64,000 bases of DNA from Isoetes taiwanensis (GCA_021234155.1 JAJEKV010000093.1:1657712-1721711), one strand, 5' to 3'; shown: positions 1-14,454, counted from the stretch's first letter. Numbers and translations are program-made. Notes: a model not told the origin generated them from the sequence alone.

Positions 1-1040
1 ATCATTATTACTTCGTTCGATTTTTGTATTGCTGTATAATTTTTGCGATGATTTTGATTTTGTATCAAATAAATTCCATATATATGTAGGTAACACTGTA
101 ATTCATTGTGCAGCGGCTTGAGTAAAAATAATTGCACGTTGCTTCAATGATACACAGTTCTGAAGCGTTTTGGAAGTACAAATGGCAAATGTACCCAGGC
201 GATGGGCAATTGTTTGTTTAATTCTATTTGCAGATATCCTTTGCTTACCATAGTATTTATTCTGCTGATAAGGTCCAAAACTGCGTTATGAACATCTTTC
301 TCCTCGACAGCTCAAGAAGAAAATGAAACAAATTTATAGCTTTGGGCTCTGGTGTTCCAAACTTTTCTTTAAAGTTTCCGTTAGACATTATCATGTATAA
401 TAGTTTCTTCTTCCTGCTATATTAAATCTAGTGCTTCTTAATGATATTGTTTGACTTATCTAGTAACCAGACACAAGTTTGACTTCTTGGTATTGTCATG
501 TCTCTCTGCCTTGATGCTGTTGCTATTGACTTTAGACTTATGGTAGCATTTCTGCCTTGATGCTATTGACTTTGGGAAGAACTTCCAAATACCTCTTTCA
601 AACACCTCGCGGATGTTTGTGAAATGACAACGAAACCGAGGCGTTTGACAATTGCGACAAAACATAAGGTATTTTTGAGTTTTAATAATTCTATGAACTA
701 GGGGTAAGCAAATGTTGGATGTGTGTTTAGGGGCGTTTGTGATGGTAAAACATAGTCTTTGGTTCATGAGTCCATGAACTAGGACAATAAGCAAATGTTG
801 GATGTGTGTTTATGCAGAGTTGATTGATAGTGATAGACAAATACTTCTAACAAAACAGACTGGATAGTTTTATTGAAGATATGATCCATATTACAGGACC
901 CGGATATAATATACTCAAGATGTGAGAATCTTGCAAAGCAAATTTGAAGAGGAAGAGATGGGTGCCAAAGGGGAAGAGTTGACGGTCTAATTCCACTTAC
1001 GTCATAGAGACATGCGACAGTTTTAGATGAAAGCGGTGGG

Positions 1041-1043
<3 letters not shown>
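1..1043. other. No gene recognised; one short direct repeat
   Basis: AT-rich sequence in which I recognise no protein or RNA gene. A direct repeat of about 36 bp occurs at 695-730 and 776-812 (shared core AAGCAAATGTTGGATGTG). Open frames here are short and have no recognisable motif. Confidence 0.5.

Positions 1044-1086
<43 letters not shown>
1044..1086. repeat. (TC)n dinucleotide microsatellite
   Basis: An uninterrupted TC tract of about 21 units, read directly from the sequence. Nothing nearby suggests a role as a GA/CT promoter element, because no gene follows. Confidence 0.97.
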
Positions 1087-1090
<4 letters not shown>

Positions 1091-1324
1091 GCAAAGGATG
1101 TTAAGTTGGAAGATTGGAGCGAAATGTAAAGAGAAGTCATACCCTCTCACTATACGGAAGAATCACAGGTTATTTCATTTCTTCATCTTCACCACATTTT
1201 TTATTGTTAATGTGGTATGTTGTATGTGGTTAGTGATTGCTTATGATATGTGGTTAGTGTATGGTTAGTGATTGCTAAGTAGTTATATGAGTGCCTAATG
1301 TCTTTGTGATATATGATATGTCTT

Positions 1325-1912
1325 TGCTAGTGTGGTAAGGGCCACGTGGTGTAAAATAGATCTTTGTAAATATATGCTTTGTAGGTGCCTAGTGTAGTGA
1401 ATAACTTGTGATGTAAAATACATCTTTGTAATATATGCTATGTAATTTGCCTAGTGTGGTGAAAAATATGAGTGAAAATAAATACTATAAATATAAACTT
1501 TGTGGTGCCTAGTGTAGTGAATAACATGGTGTAAAATAAATCTTATATATGCTATGTGGTGCCTGGTGTGAGCATAACATGGTATAAAATAAATCTTTGT
1601 AATATATTCTATGTAATTTTTATTAATAGTGAAAATATGGTGTAAAATAAATCATATTATATATATGTGGTGCCTAGTGTGGTGAAAATATGGTATGCGA
1701 TAAATTATATATTATATATTTTGTGGTGCCTAGTGGTATGAGGGTGTAAGATGAATATACATAATATATGCTATGTGGTACTAGTGTGGTGAAAAATATG
1801 GTGTCTGATAATTATGTATTATATGCTTTATGGTGCCTAGTGTGGTGAATAACGGTGTAAGATGAATGTCTGTAATATATGCTATATGGTGCAGGTATGA
1901 AGGCCAAATGTA
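1325..1912. repeat. AT-rich minisatellite, about 52-60 bp unit
   Basis: Roughly ten degenerate tandem copies of a unit containing GTGGTGCCTAGTGTGGTGAA followed by GTGTAAAATAAAT and a TATATGCTATG stretch. GTGGTGCC-like starts recur near 1385, 1447, 1505, 1558, 1667, 1723, 1775, 1832 and 1885. Copies differ by point changes and small indels, so the array is not freshly made. The repeated GTGG/CCTAG words resemble no known gene. Confidence 0.85.
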
Positions 1913-3842
1913 GTGTGCAATAAATGTCACGATCACCTTGTTATCTTTATGCAGTTGCAATTGTTCGGAAATTCAAAATGAACATCCTAGTGTTATGATC
2001 AAGCGAGGATGTTTAAAAAGGCTGAGCTCATGGTTTTGTTGTAAAATTAAAGGACTTCAATAATTCTTCTTTGTATATACCATGTTAGAATCTGACGAGA
2101 TGCCTAATAGATGGCTTCAATAGTATGAGAACTAAGCACCCAGGCTGCGGTACACTTGTAAACTGCGAATTCGGAGACATATATAGTGAATCACGAGCGA
2201 TACGAATACAAAATAAGTAGCACAAAGTACGTGGCGGGGGAATCTTATGTGCAGAAAACTAGCTTCCAACCTTACCATAAGAGGAATGCATTATGGGTGG
2301 TGTAAAGTGTGGGATTAAAGTTCCTGCGCCCACATAAGACAATCTAGTGATAGTGGCATGGTGAAGTGGAATACCTAGACTATGAAAAAGCGTATTCGAG
2401 ATATGGCGTGAGTAGTCTAAGCTCGTTCACCAACACAATGAAAGCACTGCAAGTCTTCCTTGGTGAACAAATCATTGGAAGCTTCCAAAATTTCCTTTAC
2501 ACAACTTGAGATATAAGTGGCGGTGACGGTACAAAGAACTCCTTGATAACTTGCACAGGTGCTTACCTATCGCGTGGTTGACTTCACAGTGTACTTTAGG
2601 AAGCGGAATGAAGTTCGGTCCATGTTGGGTCAACAACCCGAGATAACTATATTTGTTCAAATAACCTGTCGGGTTGATCCACGAGCAGACACCGTGAGAA
2701 GAAACACACTACTATGTGTCGGATGATAGGGAACATGACAACTTTTGTTCAACATTGTTTTATAGAAACATTTTGAGTACCAAAGCGAGGAAGGCAATGT
2801 CCCAAGCGGCACTATATATTTTCGGATAGTCTTTGCTGTCACAATTCAAAGCGGCGGATCATTTATTTTGTTTGGAAGAGTACGGGTTGTGATCTGAGAG
2901 GTCAACATGATGGAACTTCTTGGATCAAACCATGGAAAGGTGAACATGATGGGAAAGCGGTAATTGAAAAGATGGATATGAGGTCTCGGCTTAAACATCA
3001 TTAAGCTAGATAATGCCCATGATGTGGTGAAATTGCGAGAGAAACAATTTCAATGTGGTACATAAGGTGGGTGAAAATGGAAGAAGTTGGAGATACTTGG
3101 GAAATAAAACACGAGGATATCAGCAGGAAAAAGGCTTGGGAGTGCAGAGACAATTCCGAAGCGAGCCATTCATTCGGTCCATGGATTGTGCAGGAAATCC
3201 AACGACTACATGCAGCTATCATGTTTTGCGTAATTGTTTGGATGGAAAATGGGACATGTGTGAGAACAAATTATAGATGAATGGAACCTTGTAGTCGATT
3301 GAACCATCCTCCAATGTTCATACCGGATGTGGAAGACACTTAAGTCTGTTCACTATACTCAACCTTGGAAAATGTGCTTGAAGCATAGAGAGCAGCTTTG
3401 ATTCTTGCACCTAAAAGGAATGAGGAGGATTACGTATTTTGGATGTTATGCAAGTGATTGAAAATGACTTCCAAGCAGAACAGAAACTTGTTTATGAGAG
3501 GTGAAACCGTTGTGGAGGCATTACTATGAAGAAGCCTGGTCCAAAGGTGATGTATGAGTTGACAAGCGAGCCGAAATCCTTGTATTCTCTACTCAAATTT
3601 GTGCTATTAGAGTTTCCATGCGGCGGATCAAGAAAGGTTATCAAAGGCTTGTTTATAGGCTAGACCCGAGGCCGAGATGGGGAAAAGATTATAGAAACTT
3701 GCAGGGGTTTGTCATTGAAGATAGCATATACGATGAAAGAATAGTTGAACATTCTTACATGTTAGGAAGCGATTAAATTTTGAATATATATGTTGTTGTG
3801 TTGCCTTGTTTGGGAATAATAAACTCAATTCCATCAATTGTA
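1913..3842. other. No gene recognised
   Basis: Contains several overlapping open frames of 60-75 codons on both strands (2472-3280), none with a recognisable domain and several lacking an ATG. The sequence has less extreme AT content than the minisatellite before it and could be decayed transposon, but I cannot name a family. Confidence 0.4.
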
Positions 3843-3860
3843 TTTTTTTTTTTTTTTTTT
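3843..3860. repeat. Poly(T) run of 18
   Basis: A homopolymer T run. It could be the poly(A) tail of a minus-strand retroelement whose body lies to the right, but no coding remnant or target duplication is visible there. Confidence 0.9.
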
Positions 3861-6800
3861 AGTGAATGGGGTTTTCATTAATTATAAAGAAAAAATTACA
3901 ACACTAAACATTATTTTATAGGTGGGCCTGTGATAAAACATGCAAATAAATACAAATGAAGTAAGTCTTTATTGAAAGCACATAGCGATATTTTATAGCA
4001 GTATTAGTTGTGATATGTGTTATCACGCATGGTGAAGCGGACAATTCCCTGCGAGAGAAAAGATGTAGATGTTAACAAGATACGAGGAAGTTATATACGG
4101 ATACATTTCTTGTCAAGGTACGATCAATGATTTGTTTGGAAATGGTAGTGTTTAGGAATTCATGGTGAGCTCGGAAATTAAAATTTTGATATAAAGTGTT
4201 GCCATTTTCCCGAGTTTAGCTAGGTAATCCTTTATCTGCATTGGTAGTAGACATCAAAAAATTATCAAAGTGCCATATGCATCGCGGGGCACTGTGTTAA
4301 TAATAGCATTCCACAGTAGTACTCAAGCTTCGTCATCTCATTCTTCTACTTTGTTGCTTTCCATGAACCACCATATTTGATGCATAAGATATGTGCCTCT
4401 GCGAGAATTCTATAGCCCATTCTAGTTCATCATCGAGGATATCAATTATATCTATGTCTGTGATGCCCCTAATGCAATACTGTCAAATGTCATGAGTGCT
4501 ATTGAATATAATGTACCAATCTACGCCACAAGGAACAATCTATATTACGGAGTTCCCTTTGAAGTTCCAATGTCTACTGCTAAGGTTCCTCATATAATCT
4601 ACGAATAAATTTGTATGTTTGTGGGGACTACCGGATTGTTGGTATTCAAAAATCTGAGCAAATTACTTTCCGTCCGAGATCTCGTAATTTGGTCAAAATA
4701 GAAGGCATTTCATTAACATCCAATCTTGAGTTTGAGATCCTCTTTGATCGGAGAAGGCGTATCCCGGTTTGGAGCCACAAAGTAGCTACAAGTGATTCAT
4801 ATCTTTTATTGAGAGAATCTTGGGATCGAGATGGAATGCACTTAGCGTGAGTGGGCGTCCCTTTGGCTGAGGAAGGGCATGGGGTGTGAAGGGCCGAAAG
4901 AGAATTTGGTGGGGGTGACAAACCGCTGTAAAGATTATTTTTGAGAAGAATTCACCCACATGTGTCACCACATGTTTCACCACATGTTTCACCATGTGTA
5001 CACGTGTCCTACCCGTGTTTCCTTCATCTTCCCAAGAGGCTGAGATCCTTCTGAGCTTATTTCCCCTTTGAAATGCTTTCCAGCACTCACTTAATTCTCT
5101 CGGTCCCATCAATTCCTCTCATCATCCTTTGGTGACAGTAGTACCTCAGACAAAATCATTATGAGGATGTAAAAATTAGCCAGCCTTGGGCAGCCCAAAG
5201 GCGGGGTGCCATTCTTCTGCTCTGGGCGGTTTACGGTTCGGTTTCACGGCCTTCTTGTGAGACATAACTTCCTCTTGGATCACTGCCAAGCGTGCTTTTC
5301 GGAATGGGACAATGTCACGAGAGAAGAAGAGCCCATGATGCCTGGGCGTCTTTGTCGATTTTTCACCCATGCGAATGGATGGACATTCACCGAACAGCAA
5401 TTTCTCTATTCACCCAGGATGAGAATATGACCACTGTGAAATGTTGAAAACTCTCACCGGGGAGGGATGAATTGTACCGAGCCTCCCAGATCTCTCAACT
5501 CTACTTCACGAAATTTTACACACAGGCATCTTTGGCCTGTTCCTCCTATTATTGACCCGGGATCTTGCCAAGGTTGAAACCTTTTTACCTTAATAGCTAC
5601 TAAGCCTTTCCGCTGATTGCCTTTTGTTATGATAGGTTGTTTCTGGAGGAACAATTCCTTCACTTGGGATATGTTCTGTCATCACAGGGCTTACAGGATG
5701 CACATGGAGAAAGCTACTGTTCTGTTTGGTAACTCTTTGCACCATTATGGTTTTGCTTTCCTCGAGAATGGGATGATATGGTGGCAAAAGGTGACCGGTG
5801 TACTTGATCTGGTCTGAAGATGGCGAGCTGGACGGATCTCTTTTAAATAGATGCAGGAATGAAAGCAAGTGTATAAAAAAATTTTATTCGATGTCTGAAA
5901 TGTTTAATAGAAATCTGTTGTGTCGAAATGTAACCTTATAATGTTTATATAACAATACTAAATCTTCACTCTTCAATCTCTCAACATTTGGTGTGAGGGT
6001 GAAAGTGACACCTGGAAAAACTACATTAAGGATGAGCGAGAATGGGGCGAAATCATTGAAATCGCCACATCAATGCAATTAAATCATTCAAAGCGCTGTC
6101 TGAGAGCATTGAAGCATAAATCTAGTTTGTCAGGACAGCTTATCCCAATCCCGGTATGGCGGAAGAAAGCAGAAGAGAACACGAGCACAAACAATTTCGC
6201 AGTTCAAATGCGATTACTTGTCACAGTAGAACCTATCTGAACCATCTTGACGAGGAGCAGTGGACTAATAGAGGCAGATGCCAGTGTTGACTAACAGTTA
6301 TTCTGGTGACTTAAAATTAGAAGCTTGAGGCCCGATGATAAGTGATTGCCTTTCTTTGTAGTAGATATTGTTTTACGAATGATGTTGTTTACGGATGCGA
6401 TTAGGAGACTTCGCAGGCAGCAGGGATACAGGGGTGGCGTATGAATTACGAGGATGAGTTAGCAGCTCTCCCTCCATGCTTGAGAGGATATGTTCATCCA
6501 ACTTCGGCGGGAAATGATCCGTACTTGACCATTAAAAAAGTGCTCCAACAGGCGGATCATGAGACATAACAACACGAACCAATACTTTATGAATGCATAT
6601 CCTTAAGTGGGCGAGCTTGAGAAGCTCATGTGTTTTTAGTGTTCTTTGGTTCACCAGCTATTCGGCGAAACGCAGTGAAATCTTGAGCGATACTTGGAAG
6701 AAAATTGCAAATCTCTGTCACGAGGAGTTGATTACAGTTTGATAAGCAATATGTCATCGTATGCCTTTCAAAACAGCTATTATTGCTATCTCTAATACAT

Positions 6801-6929
6801 TTGATAATACTAGAAGCTCAGGTGTTTTGATTTTACGCATACTTTGTTCATAAGAGTATGAACTATTATTCTCTTTGGGTATGGTAGATTTCCATATGTA
6901 TTTTTCTCCTTTGAAATATAAAAACAACG
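3861..6929. other. No gene recognised; CACCACATG cluster at 4951-5010
   Basis: No defensible gene. At 4951-5010 there are four close copies of a CACCACATG / TTTCACCA motif that recurs elsewhere in the window (6.94, 11.2-11.8, 15.7, 20.2 kb). Open frames on both strands between 5176 and 5868 overlap each other antiparallel and show no known domain. Confidence 0.4.
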
Positions 6930-7310
6930 TTTGCATCACCATGACTTCTACAGTTTTCACCATGGCTTTCACCACAGTTTCACCATAATCGAGCCGGGCG
7001 TTGACCATTTTTGACCGGTCGAGGAGAAATGGAATGGCTCTCAGTTCACGATGATAGTATCTTGGTGATTTTGGTGGCCGATATGTTTCCCAAATTAGGT
7101 CCACAGATTGATGTAGAGGCCAAAATTCATTAAGCTACGCTGTGCAAAAGATTCTTGCAAGATTTTTAACTTTGTGAGGAATTACGTGTTTTCTTTTCGA
7201 GTTTTCTTTTTGAACTCTATTTCATTTGAACAGACCACCCTGGGGCGTTGCATACATGCCACCTAGGCTCCAATGCCGATGAGGGTCCAATGCCACATGG
7301 TAAGTATTAG
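6930..7310. repeat. Copy of the TTCACCA / GCCACCTAGGCTCC dispersed repeat
   Basis: 6939-6990 has a run of TTTCACCA words and 7247-7300 reads CATGCCACCTAGGCTCCAAT. Both word types recur together in the tandem repeats at 11.2-11.9 kb, so this looks like a diverged single copy of that family. Confidence 0.5.
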
Positions 7311-10300
7311 GAAATCCCTTCTTTGTAGCAATTGTGTGAGATCTTGTATAGATACTTTTATGAATATAAAGAAGTTTACATTTGCATTCTCATTTTTATG
7401 CTTAGGTTAAATTTATTACTTGAATATTGAATAGATTCCAAGGTATAAGCGGATTAAATGAATTAAGCGAGGCCGAAATCCTTCTGGCCAGAATTAAAAA
7501 AAATATAATCAAAAGAGGCAGTCACAAATAGACATGGCTATTTTTTGACATGCACCCTATCACACTTAGGGCGCCGAAGTCAATCGACATTCGGCACCTA
7601 CTAAGAGTTTAAATAGACAGCTTAGCACCATACAAACTTTTGGCGAACCTCACGTCGACGGAGTTGTCCCAGTCTATCGCTCTTCTTCTTGCAAATTTTG
7701 GCGTAATAAAGAGAGCAGTCTGCTCAGCGATTGCCTTTGAGCTTTACTAGCGACTATTCATACGCCCGTTTTTTCTAAGGTATGGATATGGATTAGGATT
7801 CCACTTATTTCAATTGCAAGCATTACAAGTGCGATTATATCATGATTCCATCTTAAGTAAAATTATACATGTGGAAACATAAATTTTTTGTGCTTGAATG
7901 TTTTCTCGCTGGCATTAGATGGATGCTAGTCGGCGTGAATATACTTTATGACACTCGGGATTGTTCATTTTGTTGGAATCCTCTTGTTCCGTTTGGAGCT
8001 TGGTCTATTTATGGACCCGGCGAATTCTATTCTAATTGTAGTTCATGTTTGATTTTGAATATTCTTTCCTTTGAGATGTACCTTTAACAAGTCGATTTCC
8101 CCACGTGTACAAACCCTTCAACATAATATTGTCCACATTCACCCATTATTACCGTCTACTTTATCCTGGGTCTTGATCTGATCAAAAGAGTAGTGTTTTA
8201 CCCATTTCCCAAGTGATTTTGCAGTGAAGCACACTATTGTTGGAAAGGCGTAAGTAAATGAATTTTGGAAAGTATGGATTCAAATTCTTTATTGGTAACA
8301 GGTGACTATGGCTTTGGAAGAAGCTAATGAAGAACTTGATGATTTTTATTGAAAGCTGGAAAAAAGGTGTCATATATTCACAAACGTACCGTGTGGTGTG
8401 ATGAGCACATGGTAATGATTTCTGACCTCCACACTTTACTTACCATCATGAAATATGAAATGACACCTTTCCTTTCTGTACTATATCTTGGTACTTACAC
8501 TAGTGAATAGTGGTACTAGTGCAATTCTTTATCCATTTCCACCCACCTTGAATGTGTTTCAAATATAATTTCTGCATTGCAGGTACACATATACATGCAG
8601 AAGCTTTAAACAATAACTTGGTTGGTTCATGAGATTACTAGTTACGCGCTCAGATTTGTAGGTGGAGTCTATCTGTAGCTCTAGTACTCCATTTTTTGTT
8701 TTAATTATAGTTACTTGCGTTCTTCCTGACTTCATGTACCAATATTCACATGGAGGCTACTGGAGCATGGTTCTATAGTTCTGATACAATTTTTTTCCCA
8801 ATCTGTTCAAGCAAGTTCTGTTGCAGTGACATGCATGCAATAAATGGGTGCAAATATTGCCTTTTTATGTGGAATAGTTTGTAAGTAGATAAAAAACATG
8901 TCTTCCTTTTCATAAAAGCGAAACATATTGACAAATAAACACAAGGTAGTCTCTTGATTTGATACTATAAGTGAGTAATGAATGATCTTTCACATTATAA
9001 TATTCTTGTCTTGATTCATTTGCTTTGCTTGATGAATTCGGCTATTGGCCGTATGGAATGCTTCCGAAAGCTATTGCCACTTCTCCATTCTAATTGGTGA
9101 TGACCATGGAATATACAATTTCTTGAGTTTGTGTTGTGAAGCTGTTATTAATATAATAGGTTGTTGGGCGATGTAAATCCAACTATATGAGTGCGATACA
9201 CCGTAATGTGTCTTGACTAGCAATCAATTATACAACTCGAACCATAGAAAAGGAAAACCTTCTTGCCATCATAGTTAAATATTAACTCTTGCTATTCCTA
9301 CTCGGCCAGTCTATTGATTAGGCATCCTCCAAAGACTGACATTGTAGGTAAATGTTTTTCTCCTCCATAGTTTATACATAGCTAAATCCTCTTGCTAGCG
9401 GCTTGCCAAACAAGCTTGATGTGTTAAGAACTCTCAAAATTGACATTGTGAGTAAATGTTTAAGCTTGATGTGGTAGAGGCATCCTCAAAGGTGTTGTGA
9501 GTAAATGTTTCTGGTGCAAATTAGGTGAAAGTCGCTCACGAACCAAAGTTCAAGAAGTTCACAAAATAATTGCAAATTCTTGGGTAAAGTTCAAAATTTC
9601 AATCGTACTTGTTGTTTAGAATCTAAGGCGTAATCCATGAAAACTATTCTTTGTATGAACAAAGCGGAAACGGTAATCCATGAAAACTACGCTCTTCACA
9701 TGAACAATGTTGGAGAGCGGAGAATAGCCTAATAGTTAGTGTTAGGCGAAGATGGTTAAGTGGCAGGTAACGATGTCCACTTTGGACACCAATAGATGTG
9801 ATCTGATGGCTAAATTTTTTGGAAGTTCAAGGGTGACCAAAATACCCACGTATTTTTTGGGTTGGTGTTTGTAGTGTGATTCGGCTGAATTAAACTTGCA
9901 CAGGCTGTTAGACATATGGGTGAGATGAAAGAAGGCACTAAGACTGTGGTGCTCTGTTTTTAGAAAGCAGACTGTGGTAAAGCAATTAGAAATTTACACA
10001 AGGCACAAATTTACCCACGAGACACAAAACCATTACAAACTATTTGGATTAAACAAAAGGCACGGATTACGGTGGCACAAGGCCATCATATTAAAACGGA
10101 AAATACAGAATACTTAATTAGAAATTTACACAAGGTTCAAACCTGAAAGTGCATCATATATTCAAAAAAGCCTTAAGGCCATCGTATGTTACAAAGAGGC
10201 ACTAAGGCTGTATCACAAGGAGTGAGTTCACAAGGGGTGAGATCAACAAGGGGTGAGATCAAATGAAGGCACTAAAGGCCTATATACCATACATTTTAAA

Positions 10301-11160
10301 AAACAATGCAAAAGGCCTGAGCTGTAGACCAACTTGATCAAGAAAAAAAAAAGAAAAAGGTGTACGGTAAGGACTTCAAGCTTCATACAGCAAGAAAAAG
10401 TGAAAACTAGTTTGAATACACAAAAAGCAAAAATTTAATGCATGCCATGCTACTTACTAGAAAATTTTGGAGTTCAAAAACAATTCATATTCTTCTTAGT
10501 CTTCTCTTCTTCTTCTTGATTACGGTCTTCGCTCCATTCGTTATCGAGTCTTGGAAATCTTGGGGATCACGGAAGAAGCTTCATGAGAATCGAAATTAGA
10601 GGATTCCATCTCTTAAAAGCTCAAGAAAGATCTTGAGCTTTCGGAAAGAGGTGGAGTCTGGTCGAAACTCGAGGCTGAGGGCTACCGGGTAGTAGGCTCT
10701 CGGGATCGGGCTCCTGCAAATGAAAAAAATTAGCCCAAGATCCTATGCATAGCCCAGCGGACCTCAGCCAAAGGATTGATAAGCAGTTCGAGCTTATGAG
10801 GTCGGGGAGGCGGAGCGAGAGGGAGGCGGTGGAGGAGGAAGCGGCGCTTGACGATACATTGGAAGGGTGGGGCGATGCTTCTCCTTCACGACCATAGCCT
10901 AAAGGTGGCGTGAGAAATTAATTTCGTGAAGCTCTGATTTTTAGGATTTTGTACCATTAGTATCTTAATCGTAATGATTTAGTAGGATATACTAATAATA
11001 ACCTCGAAATGACCATTATTTTATTTTCTAAAACATTAAAAAAAATATATATATCTATCACAGATTGGCCATTCATTTTGGACGCGATCATATTATGTTG
11101 GCTTGGCACTTGTTTAGTAATTTTAGTTATAATTAGCTAGTGTAAAATTGATTGTTGACT
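7311..11160. other. No gene recognised; minor internal duplications
   Basis: AT-rich, no recognisable gene. Small internal repeats are visible: GTGAGTAAATGTTT-type words around 9350-9510, a TAATCCATGAAAACTA duplication at about 9632 and 9672, and two copies of CAAGGGGTGAGATCAA near 10230-10260. 10490-10540 is pyrimidine-rich. None of these suggests a function. Confidence 0.4.
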
Positions 11161-11169
11161 TCAATTGTT

Positions 11170-11880
11170 GACTTACGCTTCACCAAACATGTAATGAAAA
11201 GTCAAACATGTAACAAAGGTCATGTAAAGGCTCAAGCATGCCAAGGTGGCTCAAATATGCCACCTAAACCAACATGTAAGGTGGCTCAAACATGCCACTA
11301 GGCTCCAACATCTCACGTAGCTCCAACATACCTATGTTTCACCATAGATTCACCAAATACACCCATGATTCACCACATTTACATACCATGTTGGTCAATA
11401 AGTGAAACGTAACAAAGGTCATGTAAAGGCTCGAGCATGCCAAGGTGGCTCAAATATGCCACCTGGGCTCCAACATGCCAAGGTGGCTCAAACATGCAGC
11501 GTGGCTCCCAGCATACCACTATGATTCACCACATGCTTCTCCCATGATTCACCAAATGCACCACATGATTCACCACACATACCATTTGCATCGCAAACAT
11601 GTTGGAGGTGTTAAGAAGTCGAACATGTATGAAAGGTCGTAAAGGCATAACTGTGCCAAAATTGGCTCAATGTACCTGGGCTCCAGCATCTCCAAGGTGG
11701 CTCGACATACCACCCCTAGGCTCCAACATGTACGTAAGCTCCAACATGCCACCTACCTGATTCCACCCCGCAGTTTCACCACATGGTTCACCAAATGCAC
11801 CACACGATTCACCACATGCACCATTTGCATCACCACATCTATCCTGACATGTATCACCACATTATGTGAATCTTTGAATA
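11170..11880. repeat. Tandem repeat, three copies of about 205-215 bp
   Basis: Copies begin near 11206, 11408 and 11623 with a word like ACATGTAACAAAGGTCATG, continue with alternating GGTGGCTCAAACATGCCA and GGCTCCAACATG words, and end in CACCACATGATTCACCA words. The copies are clearly related but diverged. An open frame runs through part of it (11670-11951) but codes only for the repeat, so I do not call it a gene. Confidence 0.8.
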
Positions 11881-14454
11881 CATCAATTTCTTGGAGATTT
11901 GAACTCCACCCAGTGTTACTCACGGTCAGCGGAAAAAGTCTATTGTACTGACATCACAACAATGTACATTAGAGTGTCGATGAAGAATAGGTTAAGAATA
12001 ACCTCTTTGATTTACAATAATACAAACGTATGATTTAGTAAAGATCAACAGTCACATCAACCTCGGCTTCATTACTAGAGCAAGCGTAGCTACAACATCA
12101 ATCATCATTACTGCGCGTGTCCAGCGACTGCGCCACTGAAATTGTGCACCACCCGCAACAAACATATCGGGCCTCACATTGGATGAGTAATACCTTCAAA
12201 TTCTGAACTCACTTGCATTGGGATAGTATGTCCGTCTCGCATTCTGCTGACCACAACTTTCTTTCACAAAGACACATATACAGGACCACACGACCAGCAA
12301 TCGGGCCGGGTGGGGAACTTGTAATTTTCTTGTGGCCTTGACTTTATGAATGCTTGGGAATTTTTGTGTTTGCATCCTCAGCAAAACTCATGACAAGCTC
12401 GGAGCCCTTGTACATTTCTAGAACATCAAAATGGTACATACACAGTGACATTTAAGCAGTGACCTCCAAGACCTACAATGACATACAACATCCAGTCTGC
12501 TTGTGCTGTCTTTGTGAGAATGGTACATTCGAGTACAAGTTGAGGTTGAGCAGTTTGTCCTTTGAAGCAAGCTCGTTCGGCGATATTAATGGCGGATCCA
12601 TGAAGGCTGGAACCTCTGACTTCCATGTCATGCTTGATGCGGTGGTGCATACACCTATGAAGTCAGTGCAGTAAAACAAGATGATTTAGAAACAACAAAG
12701 AACTTCGTCTGAGTTGTTTATATTAAATTACTAACCTCATCAAGGAAATGGACTATCACATCCTTTGAACCAATCCCTACTTTTCTCAATATTTTGGTGC
12801 CTCTTGATCGAGCACAAGGCTCCTATACAATCCTTTAAACGCTGAAGTGGCAAGTGTTACGGTGGATGTGCGCTCTTATGCTATGAGTCCCTGCGTCTTT
12901 GGTGGTGTAAGTTTACATTCAACAAATGATCATTGAAAACCTTAGGAACATTGAAATAGACAAGAAATGAACAATTGAAGTAAATTTGTTTTATATTGAA
13001 AAATCGAGGTTACATCATATACACAATAATACTATTTCTAGAGCTTTAGTTCTATGTTTTCATCATATTAATACAAATTTGACTCTAGAGTGTATCGAAC
13101 ATATTGACTTGTTGTTGCTTTCGACATAACTTGCACATTCCACATCTTGATGACCCACAAGCCAAACCTTTAGATCATTCATGAAATTGCCATCTACTCT
13201 TGTCGAGGGCTCGGTATTTGAGACGAGATCATGGTGTTTAGCTCATTGAGGTACCCTTTGTGTCTATTTGTCATCAATGAAATGCGTTCTCTCTTTTGTG
13301 AAACACACAAATTAAATAAGTAGACCTTTTGAGGTGCTTCAAAAAAATTGGCTTTTCTTGTTAAATATAAATTTGTGTTGGTACATGATCCACGATTCCA
13401 TATGAACTTGAATTTGTCATATGTTTCATCAATGCTCCCTTAACTTCATGATTCTCAAGTTTTTGAGCTGTAATTTTGGACAAAAGTGCTAATAAAATTC
13501 TGTTGCACCAATCCTATGAACTCGGTCCACTTTGGTCTAGTTACTACCTTGGTTACTTGTTAAGTGTGATCGACAACACCAACTATGTGATGGGTAGTAA
13601 CTCACTCTTATCATAGCTTCTACGAGAACTCCATTGTAGTAAACAAAGCGAGTTGGGCTTAACCTTAGTCTGCATGGACGAGTTGGTGGTGAAACTTACC
13701 TTGACATTTGGTGCGGTGAAACTTAACCCGACATCTCTTCGTGCAGGGCTGAAACTTACCTTGAGAATGTCTTCTGGAAGTGTCTTTTCCTTAGCCAGGA
13801 TTACGCTCTTGCTTTTCTCTGAGACACTTCCGGTACCAAAATTTATGATTCGGTAACTATATATGGGTCAAATTAAAGAAGATAGGCACAAAGGTTGGAA
13901 GTTACCTTGTGACTTACATTCATGAAACGATTTGTTTTTAGATCATAACACGATGCATCTGCTTGATTTGGCGATTAATTGTGGAGCATGACTTAATGCA
14001 TCTGGCGATGCGGCGATTGTTGTCGATTAGACACCCTCGGGAGCTTGACTTGATGCACTCTTGCGGTTGTTGACATCTCAGTTTATGCGAGGTTCCTGTA
14101 ACTTTGATGCATCTTGATTTGCCGAGTTTCTCTGTGTCTAATGCTTCGAAGGGTGGTGTCTTGTCCCCTGTCGACCATTGTGCCTCTATATCTACAAAGT
14201 AGGGATGAAGAAGTAAGCTACATATCGAATTGCACCAAACAAGACTTGGTTACCTTTGAGGGTAGAAAATAATTCCCTTTTGGTGTGCTATGGACTCACA
14301 AAGTTATTGCCACCCGGTATGAGCGATTAGACTGAATTAGTAAAGCGACACCATGCCTTTCTTGCAAACACGGAATTGAATCCGATTGATTGTAACTATG
14401 CTGGTTTTTACTTCGCTCAGTTTTACTCTCTTGATGTTTACATTTATATATATA
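11881..14454. other. No gene recognised
   Basis: Short open frames on both strands at 12426-12679 overlap antiparallel and carry no known domain. A TGAAACTTACC word is repeated three times between 13685 and 13765. Nothing else is supported. Confidence 0.4.

Noticed and set aside
5176-5868. Overlapping open frames on both strands
   Set aside because: They are antiparallel shadows of each other, without recognised domains and partly without ATG.
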